DNA of 64,000 bases from Flavonifractor sp. AGMB03687 (lineage in GTDB: Bacteria; Bacillota; Clostridia; Oscillospirales; Oscillospiraceae), in NCBI RefSeq assembly GCF_017811815.1, contig NZ_JADKZI010000008.1:62001-126000 (forward strand), read 5' to 3'. Of this stretch, positions 48,711-57,186 are shown piece by piece. A model generated the notes under the pieces. The model had not been told where the DNA came from. It ran no database searches and saw nothing but the letters and a program-made list of their open reading frames with translations. Position numbers and translations under genes: made by a program. Every line of letters starts with the position of its first letter. Positions within the stretch are counted from its first letter, which is position 1.

Positions 48711-49733
48711 TCAGCTCAGCACCGCCCAGCTGCCGGTATCGGTGCCCTGGCTCACGATGGGCACGATCTCCAGGCCCTCAATGGTGGGTACCGTCTCCCC
48801 CTCGCCCACCTGGACGTAGACCTTGTCGGCGTACTGCTTCAGCAGGTCCAAGGTGAGGCCGCTGCCGTCGGAGCCGCCGTTGAGCACCGTCAGGCTGGTG
48901 ACCACCGACACCTTCACCTCGGGGTACTGGGCCATGGTCTGGTCCAGGGTCTGGAAGAAGGTCTCCATGGTCTGGGTCAGGGTGGCGGGGTCATAGTTGC
49001 TGTCGCTCTTGATATAGCTGACGGTGCCCCGGGTGGGGAAGCCGCAGTTGTCCAGCAGGATCTCGTCAAAGCCCAGTCCGGCCAGCTCGCCGCACACCTG
49101 GGCCACATAGGAGCGCACCGACTCCACCGCCGGGCTGCTCCAGCGGATGCTCTCGTCGTCCCGCCAGTTGCCCGAATTGCTGTGGATGCCCAGGGCCCGG
49201 TCATTCCAGGGCAGGGCGTTGTCCCGGAAGCAGGAGATCCAGGCCACGGTGTACAGCTCGCCCCCGTTGAGGGTCTGGATGGCCTCGTTGATGCCCGCCT
49301 GCTCCGAGGAGGTGCCCAGAGTGGTCTGGGACTGATAGCCCAGAGTGCCGTCGGTCTCCTTCATGGAAAAGATGGCGGCGGTGCCGCCAGCGGCATCCAC
49401 CTGGCTCTGGGCGGTGCCGTCGGTAATGGCAGTAGCAGCCAGCAGCACGCCCCGGAAGTCGGTCTCCGGCTCAGGGGTGCTGGTGGGGGTGGGAGAGGGG
49501 GTGGTGAGCTGGAGGGGCGTGGAGTTCTCCGGCGGAGCGGGCTCCCCATCCTTGTTCTGGAAGAAGGGCAGATCCAGCCGCACGCCGTCGGATGTGTAGT
49601 GGATGTAGGGTTCCAGGAACAACAGGGCCGCCACAGACAGCACCAGCAGGCACAGCAGTATCCCGATCAGAATTTTCAGCGCGGTTCGGCCGCGGCTGCG
49701 CCCATGATAGGGGTCGTAACCATACCTCCTCAC
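48711..49733 (-). CDS. membrane-anchored putative glycoside hydrolase
   Basis: 340 residues. A membrane anchor (ALKILIGILLCLLVLSVAAL, about 18-42) is followed by a Pro/Thr/Ser linker (TTPSPTPTSTPEPE) and an outer domain with a TIM-barrel look: YTVAWISCFRDNALPW, GLGFDEILLDNCGFP, and VKVSVVTSLT. The FDEILLDN stretch matches the putative glycosyl hydrolase (DUF4015-like) group, where the acidic residues would be catalytic. Substrate unknown, perhaps a cell-surface sugar. Confidence 0.8.
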   Translation of the reverse strand: MRRYGYDPYHGRSRGRTALKILIGILLCLLVLSVAALLFLEPYIHYTSDGVRLDLPFFQNKDGEPAPPENSTPLQLTTPSPTPTSTPEPETDFRGVLLAATAITDGTAQSQVDAAGGTAAIFSMKETDGTLGYQSQTTLGTSSEQAGINEAIQTLNGGELYTVAWISCFRDNALPWNDRALGIHSNSGNWRDDESIRWSSPAVESVRSYVAQVCGELAGLGFDEILLDNCGFPTRGTVSYIKSDSNYDPATLTQTMETFFQTLDQTMAQYPEVKVSVVTSLTVLNGGSDGSGLTLDLLKQYADKVYVQVGEGETVPTIEGLEIVPIVSQGTDTGSWAVLS

Positions 49734-49764
49734 GATCGGACACCTCTTCCCTTCCTTACTAAAA

Positions 49765-50205
49765 TCAGTTTGCCTTCTCTTCCTCTACCTTGCTCAGGGC
49801 CTCGTCCAGCTTCTGCAGGGCGGTGGCCACCAGGGTGCGGTCCTCTTCCGTCATATGCTCCATCAGGGTGGAGAAGTAGCTGCGCACATCGGTGGCGGCC
49901 TTGTCCCGCAGGGCGGTATACTTCTCGGTGGCGCTGACGTAGATCACCCGCCGGTCGGTCTCGCTGCGCTGGCGCTTGGCCAGGCCCAGCTTCTCCAGCC
50001 GGTCCACGATGCCGGACACCGTGCTGTTGGCGCTGCCGGTGCGCTCGGCCAGGGTGCTGATGGGCACCGGTCCGTCCTCCCCCAGCACCGTGAGCACCAT
50101 AGCCTGGGGGAAGGTCAGATCCATCCGCCCGTAGTGGCTGCGGAACTGCTGGGACACGTGCTGGGTGACCCGGAGGTAGGATACGAAGAGGTTGCCTTTT
50201 TCCAT
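49765..50205 (-). CDS. MarR-family transcriptional regulator
   Basis: 146 residues from ATG 50205. Winged helix: TFPQAMVLTVLGEDGPVPIS, LAERTGSANSTVSGIVDRLE, then the wing RQRSETDRRVIYVSAT. MarR proteins repress efflux or stress genes and respond to small ligands. A GGAGAAACC site precedes it. The neighbours do not show its target clearly. Confidence 0.93.
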   Translation of the reverse strand: MEKGNLFVSYLRVTQHVSQQFRSHYGRMDLTFPQAMVLTVLGEDGPVPISTLAERTGSANSTVSGIVDRLEKLGLAKRQRSETDRRVIYVSATEKYTALRDKAATDVRSYFSTLMEHMTEEDRTLVATALQKLDEALSKVEEEKAN

Positions 50206-50249
50206 GTGGGGGTTTCTCCTTTCTATAGCCCGCGCCGGAAACGGCCCGG

Positions 50250-50864
50250 TCAACCCATGGCCTGGGTGTTCATCCGCTGTAAAATCACGGCCAGCTGGGC
50301 ACGGGTGGTGGTGCCCTTGGGGGAGAGCTTGCCGTCGGAGCCCTCCAGCCAGCCCATGCCGATGGCGTGGGCCACGCCCTCCTTGGCCCAGGAGGCCACC
50401 TGGTTGGCGTCGCTGTACAGATTCAGGGACCCCTCCGCCATGGACTGGCCCTTGTACTCGTCATAGCGGCTGAGCATCACCGCCAGCTCCTGCCGGGTGA
50501 CCACGCCGTCGCTGAAGGTACCCTTGTCGGTGCCGTTGATGATCTTGGCCTCGCAGGCCCAGTCGGCGGCAATGCCGTACCAGCTGTCGATGGGCACGTC
50601 GGGGAAGTGGCCCCGCCACACCGGGGTGGGCTCCCCCTCCATCCGCCACAGCACCACGGCCACGGTGGAACGGGTGACGGTGGCATTGGGGGAAAACAGG
50701 GTGTCGCTGACGCCGTTCATCAGGCCCAGGTCCACCACTTCATTCACCGCCGACTCATACCAGGATCCCTTGGCCACGTCGGCAAACTCCGCCGCGGAGG
50801 CGGGCAGCGCCAGTCCGGCGCATAAAGTCAGGGCGCAGATCAGCGCCGCGCATTTGCGTTTCAA
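50250..50864 (-). CDS. secreted protein made of three SLH domains
   Basis: 204 residues. Signal peptide (MKRKCAALICALTLCAGLAL, cut after ASA). Three S-layer-homology repeats fill the rest: FADVAKGSWYESAVNEVVDL, HFPDVPIDSWYGIAADWACE and YSDANQVASWAKEGVAHAIG, with ATVTRSTVAVVLWR-type seconds. SLH domains bind pyruvylated secondary wall polymers. With no other domain it may be a wall-bound cap or a binding module. Confidence 0.9.
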   Translation of the reverse strand: MKRKCAALICALTLCAGLALPASAAEFADVAKGSWYESAVNEVVDLGLMNGVSDTLFSPNATVTRSTVAVVLWRMEGEPTPVWRGHFPDVPIDSWYGIAADWACEAKIINGTDKGTFSDGVVTRQELAVMLSRYDEYKGQSMAEGSLNLYSDANQVASWAKEGVAHAIGMGWLEGSDGKLSPKGTTTRAQLAVILQRMNTQAMG

Positions 50865-50942
50865 ATCAGGTCCACTCCTTACTGTTTCTCTATGGGCCGC
50901 TGCCGAACCTACACAGCCGGCAGATATTTTTAGCAGGGATTA

Positions 50943-51202
50943 TTATAATGCGTACTGAACAAAGCAGAATACCTTGAAAGCACCTGCTTTCAAGGTCTGT
51001 TGGCTTTGTTCAAGTGCAAGGTTTTTGGACGATATCGTCAAAAACCTTGCACCTTTCGTTGGTGCGTTGAGACGCACCAACGGAAATACGCATTGTAACA
51101 ATGGCTGAATTTCATAAAAACGGCCACTTCAAGCCGTTTTTATAAAATTGCGCGGCTACCGCCGCGCGAATAAACCGCATGGCGGTTAATTCAGCAGACA
51201 TT
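50943..51202. repeat. tandem pair of four-stem palindromic (cloverleaf-like) structures
   Basis: Fills the 460-bp gap between the SLH and bofA genes; no ORF. Unit 1: closing stem 50943-50954/51087-51098 (12 bp, one wobble) around three branches: 50956-50965/51003-51012 holding a perfect 12-bp hairpin 50971-50982/50985-50996; 51014-51026/51040-51052 capped by the loopless GACGATATCGTC; and 51057-51067/51072-51082 (11 bp). Unit 2: closing stem 51104-51111/51188-51195 around 51114-51124/51133-51143 (11 bp), 51150-51156/51161-51167 (7 bp) and 51173-51178/51182-51187 (6 bp). The same plan occurs at 7335-7499 with different sequence. Confidence 0.88.
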
Positions 51203-51328
51203 ATTTTACGATACGTATTTTAAAAAATTGTGAACACAAATGGACCCAATTATAAATTATTCCCCGTTGACCCTCTTTTCTCCATAAAAAAGGAGCGCCG
51301 CCCCCCGGGGACGGCGCTCCTCGGCGCT

Positions 51329-51598
51329 CTATACGGCCAGCATCCACTCCAGGGCCACCAGCAGGCCGAAGCCCGGCGCGCCCAGCACCCCCAGCACCAG
51401 GGCGTTGGTCAGGTTGACCCCCAGATGGAGCCCCAGGGCGCCCCCCGCCCAGCTCAGGACGTAGAGCACCCCCAGCCCCACGCCGGTCCGGGCCGCCAGC
51501 CGGCCCAGCCAGCTCAGGGGCCTGCGCAGTACCGCCAGAAGCAGCACCAGAAATAATCCCCCCGCCACCCAGGGCAGGGCATTGAGCAGTGGTTCCAC
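51329..51598 (-). CDS. bofA: BofA-family protein
   Basis: 89 residues, three hydrophobic segments (VAGGLFLVLLLAVL, VGLGVLYVLSWAGGALGL, ALVLGVLGAPGFGLLVALEW). The closing NALVLGVLGAPGFGLLVAL is the BofA signature; in spore formers BofA inhibits the protease that activates sigma-K. The best start is GTG 51598, eight nt after AGGAGG; GTG 51607 overlaps that site. The gene pair yaaL-bofA is conserved in Firmicutes. Confidence 0.88.
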   Translation of the reverse strand: MEPLLNALPWVAGGLFLVLLLAVLRRPLSWLGRLAARTGVGLGVLYVLSWAGGALGLHLGVNLTNALVLGVLGAPGFGLLVALEWMLAV

Positions 51599-51653
51599 CG
51601 CCGCCACCTCCTTGTTCCTGTGCCAGAACCTTGGCGGCAGGGCCCATGCCCCC

Positions 51654-51908
51654 TTATCCGGTGCGGGCGGTCTCCTCCCCGTCCAGCTCCTTCACCTGCC
51701 GCAACAGGTAGGTGTAGCGGGACTGAAGGGCGTTGATCTCAAAGACAAAGGATTCAATGAGATCCGGGTCACAGGCATCGTTGAATCCCTGATAGGCCTG
51801 GGCGATGAGGGCGCGGGTCTGGGACAGTCCCTCCAGCAGCACGCTGCGGGTCCTATCCCGTTCCCGATCCCGCCGGCGCAGGCTGAAGCGCTTGACGGCT
51901 TCCGGCAT
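51654..51908 (-). CDS. yaaL: DUF2508 protein, YaaL-like
   Basis: 84 residues, charged and helical: LSQTRALIAQAYQGFNDACD, PDLIESFVFEINALQSRYTY, LLRQVKE. Matches YaaL, the usual neighbour of bofA; function unknown. Ribosome site AAGGAGGAAAG before ATG 51908. The usual upstream recR is absent; instead a 310-bp gap follows. Confidence 0.88.
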   Translation of the reverse strand: MPEAVKRFSLRRRDRERDRTRSVLLEGLSQTRALIAQAYQGFNDACDPDLIESFVFEINALQSRYTYLLRQVKELDGEETARTG

Positions 51909-52031
51909 ATGCTTTCCTCCTTGCTCCGGACTCTTACCGGTTTTATCCTATGTCCAGTTTGGGCAGGTATGCCTGTTTTTATACCGGTTTTTTCCTGACA
52001 TAGCGCACTGGAGGCGGGACATACTAAAAGC

Positions 52032-52174
52032 GGACCGGATGTCCGATTGGTTCCGCATCTCCTTTTAAGCCGGTGCCGGGTGAGCTCACCCTCTGGCGAA
52101 AGGCGAAAGGAGCTTCAACCATTCGATCCCCGATCCTGCAAGGGGCGCGGTGGAAACACCGCGCCCCGGTTTTT
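52032..52174 (+). ncRNA. possible small RNA ending in a strong terminator
   Basis: In the 310-bp gap 51909-52218, which has no credible gene, the plus strand ends in a perfect terminator (52142-52152 with 52157-52167, GAAA loop, T5) that no plus-strand gene uses. Upstream are CTGACA and CATACT spaced 19 bp (51995-52025), a weak promoter, and a palindrome GGGTGAGCTCACCC. I recognise no RNA family. Confidence 0.35.
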
Positions 52175-52181
52175 CTGCATG

Positions 52182-52214
52182 AAAAAGGCGCGCCTTGCGG
52201 GCGCGCCTTTTTTT
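52182..52214. terminator. bidirectional terminator of the Mn-type P-type ATPase gene
   Basis: AAAAAGGCGCGCC (52182-52194) and its complement at 52200-52212, 5-nt loop, T7 run. Confidence 0.93.
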
Positions 52215-52218
52215 GCGA

Positions 52219-54849
52219 TTAGTCCTTGCCCTTTTTCAGGTCGGCGATGATCTTCACGATCTGGATCACCAGGGTGGGCAGGAAGGCCAGACCCACGATC
52301 TGCCCCAGATTGGCCAGTCCGAAGGCGGGGGAGACCATGAACAGGCTCTTGAGGCCGGGGGTGAAGAGCACCAGCATCAGCAGCACCACACCGGCGAAGA
52401 AGGCGCCGATGGAGGCCTTGTTGGCGGAGAGCTTCAGCTTGAAGATGGACGCGTCGCCCCGGCAGTTGAAGCCGTGGAACAGACGGGCCAGGGTCAGGGT
52501 AGCAAAGGCCATGGTGGAGGCCAGCATGGCGTCGCCTCCCTGGTAGCCCAGGTAGAAGGCGATCATGGTGACGATGGCGATGAGCAGGCCCTGGCCGCCG
52601 ATGCGGGAGAGCAGGGACTTGTTGAGGATGGGCTCCTTGGGATCTCTGGGCTTCTGGTCCAGCAGGCCCTTGCGGGCGGGCTCCACGCCGATGGCAATGG
52701 CGGGCAGAGAGTCGGTGAGCAGGTTGATGAACAGCAGGTGCACCGGCTGGAAGGGCACCGGCAGGGCCAGCAGGGAGGCATACAGCACGCAGAAGATGCC
52801 GGCGGTATTGCCGGAGAGCAGGAATTGGATGGCGTTTCGGATGTTGGCGTACACGCTGCGGCCGTTGACCACCGCCCGGACGATGGTGGCGAAGTTGTCG
52901 TCGGCCAGGATCATGGAGGCGGCGTCCTTAGACACCTCGGTGCCGGTGATGCCCATGGCCACACCGATGTCCGCCTTCTTCAGGGCGGGGGCGTCATTGA
53001 CGCCGTCGCCGGTCATGGACACGATGTTGCCCTTTCGCTGCCAGGCGTTGACGATGCGGATCTTGTGCTCGGGGGACACCCGGGCGTACACGGAGATTCT
53101 GGCCAGGCGTTCATCCAGGTCGGCGTCGGTCATCTGGTCCAGCTCCAGGCCGGACACCGCCTCATCCCCGTCCTGGAAGATGCCCAGCTGGCGGGCGATG
53201 GCGGAGGCGGTGACCTTGTGGTCGCCGGTGATCATGATGGTGCGGATGCCGCCCCGCTTGGCGTCGGCCACCGCCTGAATGGCCTCGGGCCGGGGCGGGT
53301 CGATCATGGAAATGAGGCCGATGAAGGTGAAGTCGTTCTCGTCCTCCAGGGTGAGGGGCCGGACAGCATCCATCTCCCGGTAGGCAAAGGCCAGCACACG
53401 CAGGCCCTCCATGGACAGCTCCATGTTGACCCGGGCGATCTCCTCCTTGCGCTCGGGGGTCATTTCCACCTTGCCCTGCCGGGTGAGCAGCCACTTGGAC
53501 CGGTCCAGCAGTACGTCGATGGCGCCCTTGGTGAAGAGGGTGGGCACCCCGTCGATGTCGTGGAGAGTGCTCATCAGCTTGCGGTCGGAATCAAAGGCCA
53601 GCTCGCCCAGGCGGGGATGCTGAGCCCGGTAGGCCTCCTCGTCCACGCCGAACTTCTCGCCCAGCATGACCAGGGCCACCTCGGTGGGGTCACCGATGGA
53701 GGCGCCGGTCTCCTCGTTGTTGGTGGCGTCGCTGGCCAGCAGGGCGGCCTTCAGCAGCAGCCGCTGCACATCGTTGACCAGCTCCAGGTCGTCGCCCTCC
53801 AGCAGGGAGCCGTCGGCGTACACCTTCTGGGGGGTCATCTTGTTCTGGGTCAGGGTGCCCGTCTTATCCGAGCAGATGACGGAGACGGAGCCCAGGCTCT
53901 CCACCGCCTTCAGGTCCTTGATGATGGCGTTCTGTTTGGCCATCTTCTGGGTGCCCATGGCCAGCACGATGGTGACGATGGAGCTGAGGGCCTCGGGGAT
54001 GGCGGCCACCGCCAGGGCCACGGCGAACATGAGGGAGTCCAGCACGTCCATGCCGGTGCGGAAGACAGACAGGGCGAACACCACGGCGCAGATGGCCATG
54101 ATGACGATGGCCAGCTTGGCGGAGAAGCTGTCCAGGCTCTGCTGCAAGGGGGTCTTGCGCTGCTGGGTCTGGTTCATGAGGGCGGCGATCTTGCCCAGCT
54201 CGGTGTTCATGCCGGTACCGGTAACCAGCACGGTGGCGCGGCCGTAGGTCACCAGGGAGCCGGAGAACACCATGTTCTTCTGGTCGCCCAGGGCCACCTG
54301 GTCGGCGTCAATGACATCGGCGGTCTTATCCACGCCCTCGCTCTCGCCGGTGAGGGAGGACTCATTGACCTTGAGGGAGAAGTTCTCCAGCACACGGCCG
54401 TCGGCCACCACCATGTCGCCGGCCTCCAGCAGCACGATGTCGCCGGGGACCACGTCGGCGGAGGGGATCTCCAGCCGCACGCCGCCCCGCAGCACCTTGG
54501 CGGAGGGGGAGGACATGGCCTTCAAACTCTCCAGCGATTTTTCCGCCTTCAGGTACTGAACGGTACCCAGGATGGCGTTGAGGATGAGCACGGCGAAGAT
54601 GACGATGGTGCTCTCCACGTTCTCCGACAGAGCGGAGATGACGGCGGCCACGATGAGGATGATCACCAACAGATCCTTGAACTGCTCGGCAAACACCTGG
54701 GCCACCGACTTCTTCTTGCCCTCGGACAGCTTGTTGGGGCCGTACTGCTCCCGGCGGCGGCCGGCCTCCTGGTCGCTGAGGCCTTCCATCTTGGCCTGTT
54801 GGGCGTCCAGCGCCTGCTGGACTGACTTTCGGTAATAGGATTCTGTCAT
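52219..54849 (-). CDS. P-type ATPase of the Ca2+/Mn2+ exporter group, under a manganese riboswitch
   Basis: 876-residue complete type-IIA-like pump. Ten membrane segments are expected; LTGES (166-170) in the actuator domain, IPEALSSIVT (284-293) in segment 4 and CSDKTGTLTQNKM with Asp328 are visible, then TGDHKVTA and TGDGVNDAPALKKADIG. PEAL instead of PEGL and the whole layout resemble lactococcal YoaB and pneumococcal MgtA/CaxP, pumps tied to Mn2+ and Ca2+ export. ATG 54849 follows AAGGAAATG. The leader carries a yybP-ykoY riboswitch, so high Mn2+ should switch it on. No relation in position to the Ter-linked Ca2+ ATPase. Confidence 0.92.
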   Translation of the reverse strand: MTESYYRKSVQQALDAQQAKMEGLSDQEAGRRREQYGPNKLSEGKKKSVAQVFAEQFKDLLVIILIVAAVISALSENVESTIVIFAVLILNAILGTVQYLKAEKSLESLKAMSSPSAKVLRGGVRLEIPSADVVPGDIVLLEAGDMVVADGRVLENFSLKVNESSLTGESEGVDKTADVIDADQVALGDQKNMVFSGSLVTYGRATVLVTGTGMNTELGKIAALMNQTQQRKTPLQQSLDSFSAKLAIVIMAICAVVFALSVFRTGMDVLDSLMFAVALAVAAIPEALSSIVTIVLAMGTQKMAKQNAIIKDLKAVESLGSVSVICSDKTGTLTQNKMTPQKVYADGSLLEGDDLELVNDVQRLLLKAALLASDATNNEETGASIGDPTEVALVMLGEKFGVDEEAYRAQHPRLGELAFDSDRKLMSTLHDIDGVPTLFTKGAIDVLLDRSKWLLTRQGKVEMTPERKEEIARVNMELSMEGLRVLAFAYREMDAVRPLTLEDENDFTFIGLISMIDPPRPEAIQAVADAKRGGIRTIMITGDHKVTASAIARQLGIFQDGDEAVSGLELDQMTDADLDERLARISVYARVSPEHKIRIVNAWQRKGNIVSMTGDGVNDAPALKKADIGVAMGITGTEVSKDAASMILADDNFATIVRAVVNGRSVYANIRNAIQFLLSGNTAGIFCVLYASLLALPVPFQPVHLLFINLLTDSLPAIAIGVEPARKGLLDQKPRDPKEPILNKSLLSRIGGQGLLIAIVTMIAFYLGYQGGDAMLASTMAFATLTLARLFHGFNCRGDASIFKLKLSANKASIGAFFAGVVLLMLVLFTPGLKSLFMVSPAFGLANLGQIVGLAFLPTLVIQIVKIIADLKKGKD

Positions 54850-54884
54850 AGCATTTCCTTCCCTTCCAGTTTGCGTTCCGGCGA

Positions 54885-55028
54885 AGGGTAAAGAAAAAAG
54901 ACCCTTCGCCAACCGCCGGAAATTCCTCGGCAGTTGTCGAAAAGTCTTGTTACCCATGGGGTGCATACCGCCAGGCCGGCAAACCGGACCGTGATGTTGA
55001 TGGTATGGCTTTAAACTACTCCCTTTTC
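54885..55028 (-). promoter_or_regulatory. yybP-ykoY (manganese) riboswitch with expression platform
   Basis: Minus strand, aptamer 55028-54939: GAAAAGGGAGTAGTTT at the 5' end and GTAACAAGACTTTTC at the 3' end pair to close it and supply the conserved GGGAGUA and CAAGAC that bind Mn2+; two helical arms lie between. After it come an imperfect stem (54912-54939) followed by GGGTCTTTTTTC, a terminator, and a competing GGCGAAGGGT/ACCCTTCGCC hairpin (54884-54914). Mn2+ binding would be expected to favour read-through. Confidence 0.88.
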
Positions 55029-55038
55029 AACTGCGGCC

Positions 55039-55067
55039 ATCATAGCACAGTTTGACCGGCAAGTCAA
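55039..55067 (-). promoter_or_regulatory. sigma-A promoter of the Mn-controlled ATPase
   Basis: Minus strand TTGACT (55062-55067), 17-bp spacer, TATGAT (55039-55044); transcription would begin just before the aptamer. Confidence 0.88.
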
Positions 55068-55117
55068 TCTCATTTTGGTAGCATACCCGAATTTTCCCGC
55101 CCTATACCTCCCCGGCG

Positions 55118-55146
55118 TTGACGCAGGCAGGGCTATCCGTTATAAT
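55118..55146 (+). promoter_or_regulatory. sigma-A promoter
   Basis: TTGACG (55118-55123), 17-bp spacer, TATAAT (55141-55146), 36 nt before the membrane-protein gene. Confidence 0.88.
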
Positions 55147-55181
55147 TTGTGCAGATTACCATTTGGAAAGGGGCCGCCCAT

Positions 55182-55625
55182 ATGAAAGGGAGCGTTGTCA
55201 AATTCCTCCTCAAGACCGCCTGGGTGCTGGAGCTGGTCATTGCTCTGTTCATCCTGCTGGTCACCGTGGTGCAGATGGTGCTGACCGGAAAGGACTCCCT
55301 GAACTATCTCATGATCGGACAGTTCAGCCTCAATGAGTTTTTTGCCAACACCATGAACATCGTCGTGGGTCTGGAGTTTGTGAAGATGCTGATCCTCCAC
55401 ACCCCCCGGGCCGTTACCGACGTGCTGCTCTTCGCCATCGCCCGTCAGCTGGTGGTGAGCCACTCCAGCTCCATGGACACCCTGCTGGGGGTGGCAGCGG
55501 TGGTCCTCATTTTCGTCATCAAAAAGTTCCTGCTCTCCAAGGAGGACTCCACTCCGCCGCCGGATATTTTAGGTCGTTTTTTCGGTGGGCGCAGCGAGCA
55601 AAAGGAGGAAACACACCATGAATGA
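55182..55625 (+). CDS. four-segment membrane protein, PsiE-like
   Basis: 147 residues with four hydrophobic segments (VLELVIALFILLVTVVQMVL; FANTMNIVVGLEFVKMLIL; AVTDVLLFAIARQLVV; LLGVAAVVLIFVIKKFLL). GLEFVKML and the ARQLVVSHSS loop resemble PsiE, a phosphate-starvation membrane protein of unknown function. The assignment is tentative. GGAAAGGGG ribosome site; overlaps the next gene by 8 nt. Confidence 0.65.
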   Translation: MKGSVVKFLLKTAWVLELVIALFILLVTVVQMVLTGKDSLNYLMIGQFSLNEFFANTMNIVVGLEFVKMLILHTPRAVTDVLLFAIARQLVVSHSSSMDTLLGVAAVVLIFVIKKFLLSKEDSTPPPDILGRFFGGRSEQKEETHHE

Positions 55626-56370
55626 ACCCCATTGGATTTCCGCTGTTTTCAGTCCCACCGGCGGCACCGCCGCCATCGCCAAGGCCGTGACCGGCGGCGC
55701 AAGTCAGGTCATCGACCTGTCCCGTCCTGTTCCGGAGACCCCGGTGGCGGACAATGCCGTCTTGCTGGTCGCCGCGCCGGTGTTCGGCGGGCGCATCCCC
55801 GCTGTTGCCCTGGAGCGGCTGGCCGCCCTGAAGGGCTCCGGCCCCGCCGTGGCCCTGGCAGTCTACGGCAACCGGGCCTATGAGGACGCGCTGCTGGAGC
55901 TGAAGGACGCCCTCACCGCCGCCGGCTTCCAGGTGGTGGCTGCCGCCGCCTTCGTGGCCCAGCACTCCATCGCCCCCACCATCGCCCAGGGCCGCCCGGA
56001 CAGCGCCGACCTGGAGCAGGCCGCAGCCTTCGGCCGTGCGGTGCTGGACAAGCTGGCCGGTCCCGAGCCTCTGGCCCCGGTGACTGTGCCGGGCAACACC
56101 CCCTACAAGGACTGGAAGGGGGTCCCCTTCCACCCCGCCGCCGGGGAGAGCTGCATCTCCTGCGCCGTGTGCGCCGCCCGCTGCCCAGTGGGCGCCATCC
56201 CCACGGGACAGCCCAGCCAGACCGATCCGGAGCGGTGCATCACCTGCATGCGCTGCGTATCCGTGTGCCCCCGGGGCGCCCGCACCATCCCCGCTCCCGC
56301 CCTCCAGGCCACCACCGCCATGCTGGAGGAGAAGGCGGGTACCCCCCGTCAGCCCGAGCTGTTTCTTTAA
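55618..56370 (+). CDS. flavodoxin/ferredoxin fusion (EFR1-like)
   Basis: 250 residues. Residues 8-160 are flavodoxin-like, with the FMN phosphate loop FSPTGGTAAIAKAV and AAPVFGGRIPAVALERL. Residues 185-240 hold two 4Fe-4S motifs: CISCAVCAARCPVGAI and CITCMRCVSVCPRGAR. Such proteins pass single electrons between ferredoxin and flavin partners. AGGAGGAAAC site. Partner enzyme unknown. Confidence 0.92.
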   Translation: MNEPHWISAVFSPTGGTAAIAKAVTGGASQVIDLSRPVPETPVADNAVLLVAAPVFGGRIPAVALERLAALKGSGPAVALAVYGNRAYEDALLELKDALTAAGFQVVAAAAFVAQHSIAPTIAQGRPDSADLEQAAAFGRAVLDKLAGPEPLAPVTVPGNTPYKDWKGVPFHPAAGESCISCAVCAARCPVGAIPTGQPSQTDPERCITCMRCVSVCPRGARTIPAPALQATTAMLEEKAGTPRQPELFL

Positions 56371-56377
56371 AAATTAG

Positions 56378-56420
56378 AAAACGCCCTGTATTTTCCCCTC
56401 GGAAAATACAGGGCGTTTTT
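56378..56420. terminator. bidirectional rho-independent terminator
   Basis: Perfect 19-bp stem (56378-56396 with 56401-56419), 4-nt loop. Confidence 0.95.
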
Positions 56421-56433
56421 ATATTTCAGGTTG

Positions 56434-57186
56434 TTACGCCAGGTCCAGCTCCACCGGGCAGTGGTCGCTGCCGGTGACGTCGGCGTGGATGATCTGGTCC
56501 TTCACCCGGGGCAGCAGGCGCTCCGACACAATGAAGTAGTCGATGCGCCACCCCGCGTTGTTCTTCCGGGCGTTGAAGCGGTAGCTCCACCAGGTGTAGG
56601 CCCCGGTCTTGTCCGGGTAGAGAGCCCGGAAGCTGTCGGCAAAGCCGCTGCCCAGCAGGGTAGTCATTTTCTCCCGCTCCTGGTCGGAGAAACCGGCATT
56701 GCCCCGGTTGCTCTTGGGGTTCTTCAGGTCGATCTCCTCGTGGGCCACGTTGAGATCGCCGCACAGCACCACCGGCTTCTTCTGGTCCAGGTCCATCAGG
56801 TAGGAGCGGAAGTCATCCTCCCACTGCATCCGGTAGTCGATGCGGGCCAGCTCGTTCTGGGCGTTGGGGGTGTAGCAGCACACCAGATAGAAGTCCTCAT
56901 ATTCCGCGGTAATGACCCGGCCCTCAGTGTCGTGCTCCGGGATGCCCAGGCCGTAGGTCACGGTGAGAGGCTCGGTCTTGGTGATGAGGGCGGTACCGGA
57001 GTAGCCCTTCTTCTCGGCGCTGTTCCAGTAGATGTGATAGCCGGGCAGGTCCAGCTCGATCTGGTGGGGCTGGAGCTTGGTCTCCTGCAGGCAGAAGGCG
57101 TCGGCGTCCATGGCGTTGAAAAAGTCCAGAAAGCCCTTACCCAGGCAGGCTCGCAGGCCGTTGACGTTCCAGGTGATCAGCTTCAT
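56434..57186 (-). CDS. xth: exodeoxyribonuclease III (AP endonuclease)
   Basis: 250 residues; cleaves DNA at abasic sites and removes 3' blocks. Motifs: ITWNVNGLRA, FCLQETKLQ with the metal Glu, GDLNVAHEEIDL, and the closing GSDHCPVEL with the catalytic His. Its start overlaps the upstream membrane-protein gene, so it is the last gene of the lexA repair operon. Confidence 0.96.
   Translation of the reverse strand: MKLITWNVNGLRACLGKGFLDFFNAMDADAFCLQETKLQPHQIELDLPGYHIYWNSAEKKGYSGTALITKTEPLTVTYGLGIPEHDTEGRVITAEYEDFYLVCCYTPNAQNELARIDYRMQWEDDFRSYLMDLDQKKPVVLCGDLNVAHEEIDLKNPKSNRGNAGFSDQEREKMTTLLGSGFADSFRALYPDKTGAYTWWSYRFNARKNNAGWRIDYFIVSERLLPRVKDQIIHADVTGSDHCPVELDLA

Noticed and set aside
50943-51202. 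CRISPR array
   Set aside because: The hairpins differ in sequence and there are no repeated units with unique spacers.
52195-54825. 876-codon plus-strand open frame
   Set aside because: Mirror frame of the Mn-controlled P-type ATPase; low-complexity Gly/His/Val translation and no ribosome site.
54850-54966. N-terminal extension of the P-type ATPase frame
   Set aside because: This stretch is the riboswitch expression platform; ATG 54849 has a ribosome site and fits homologues.
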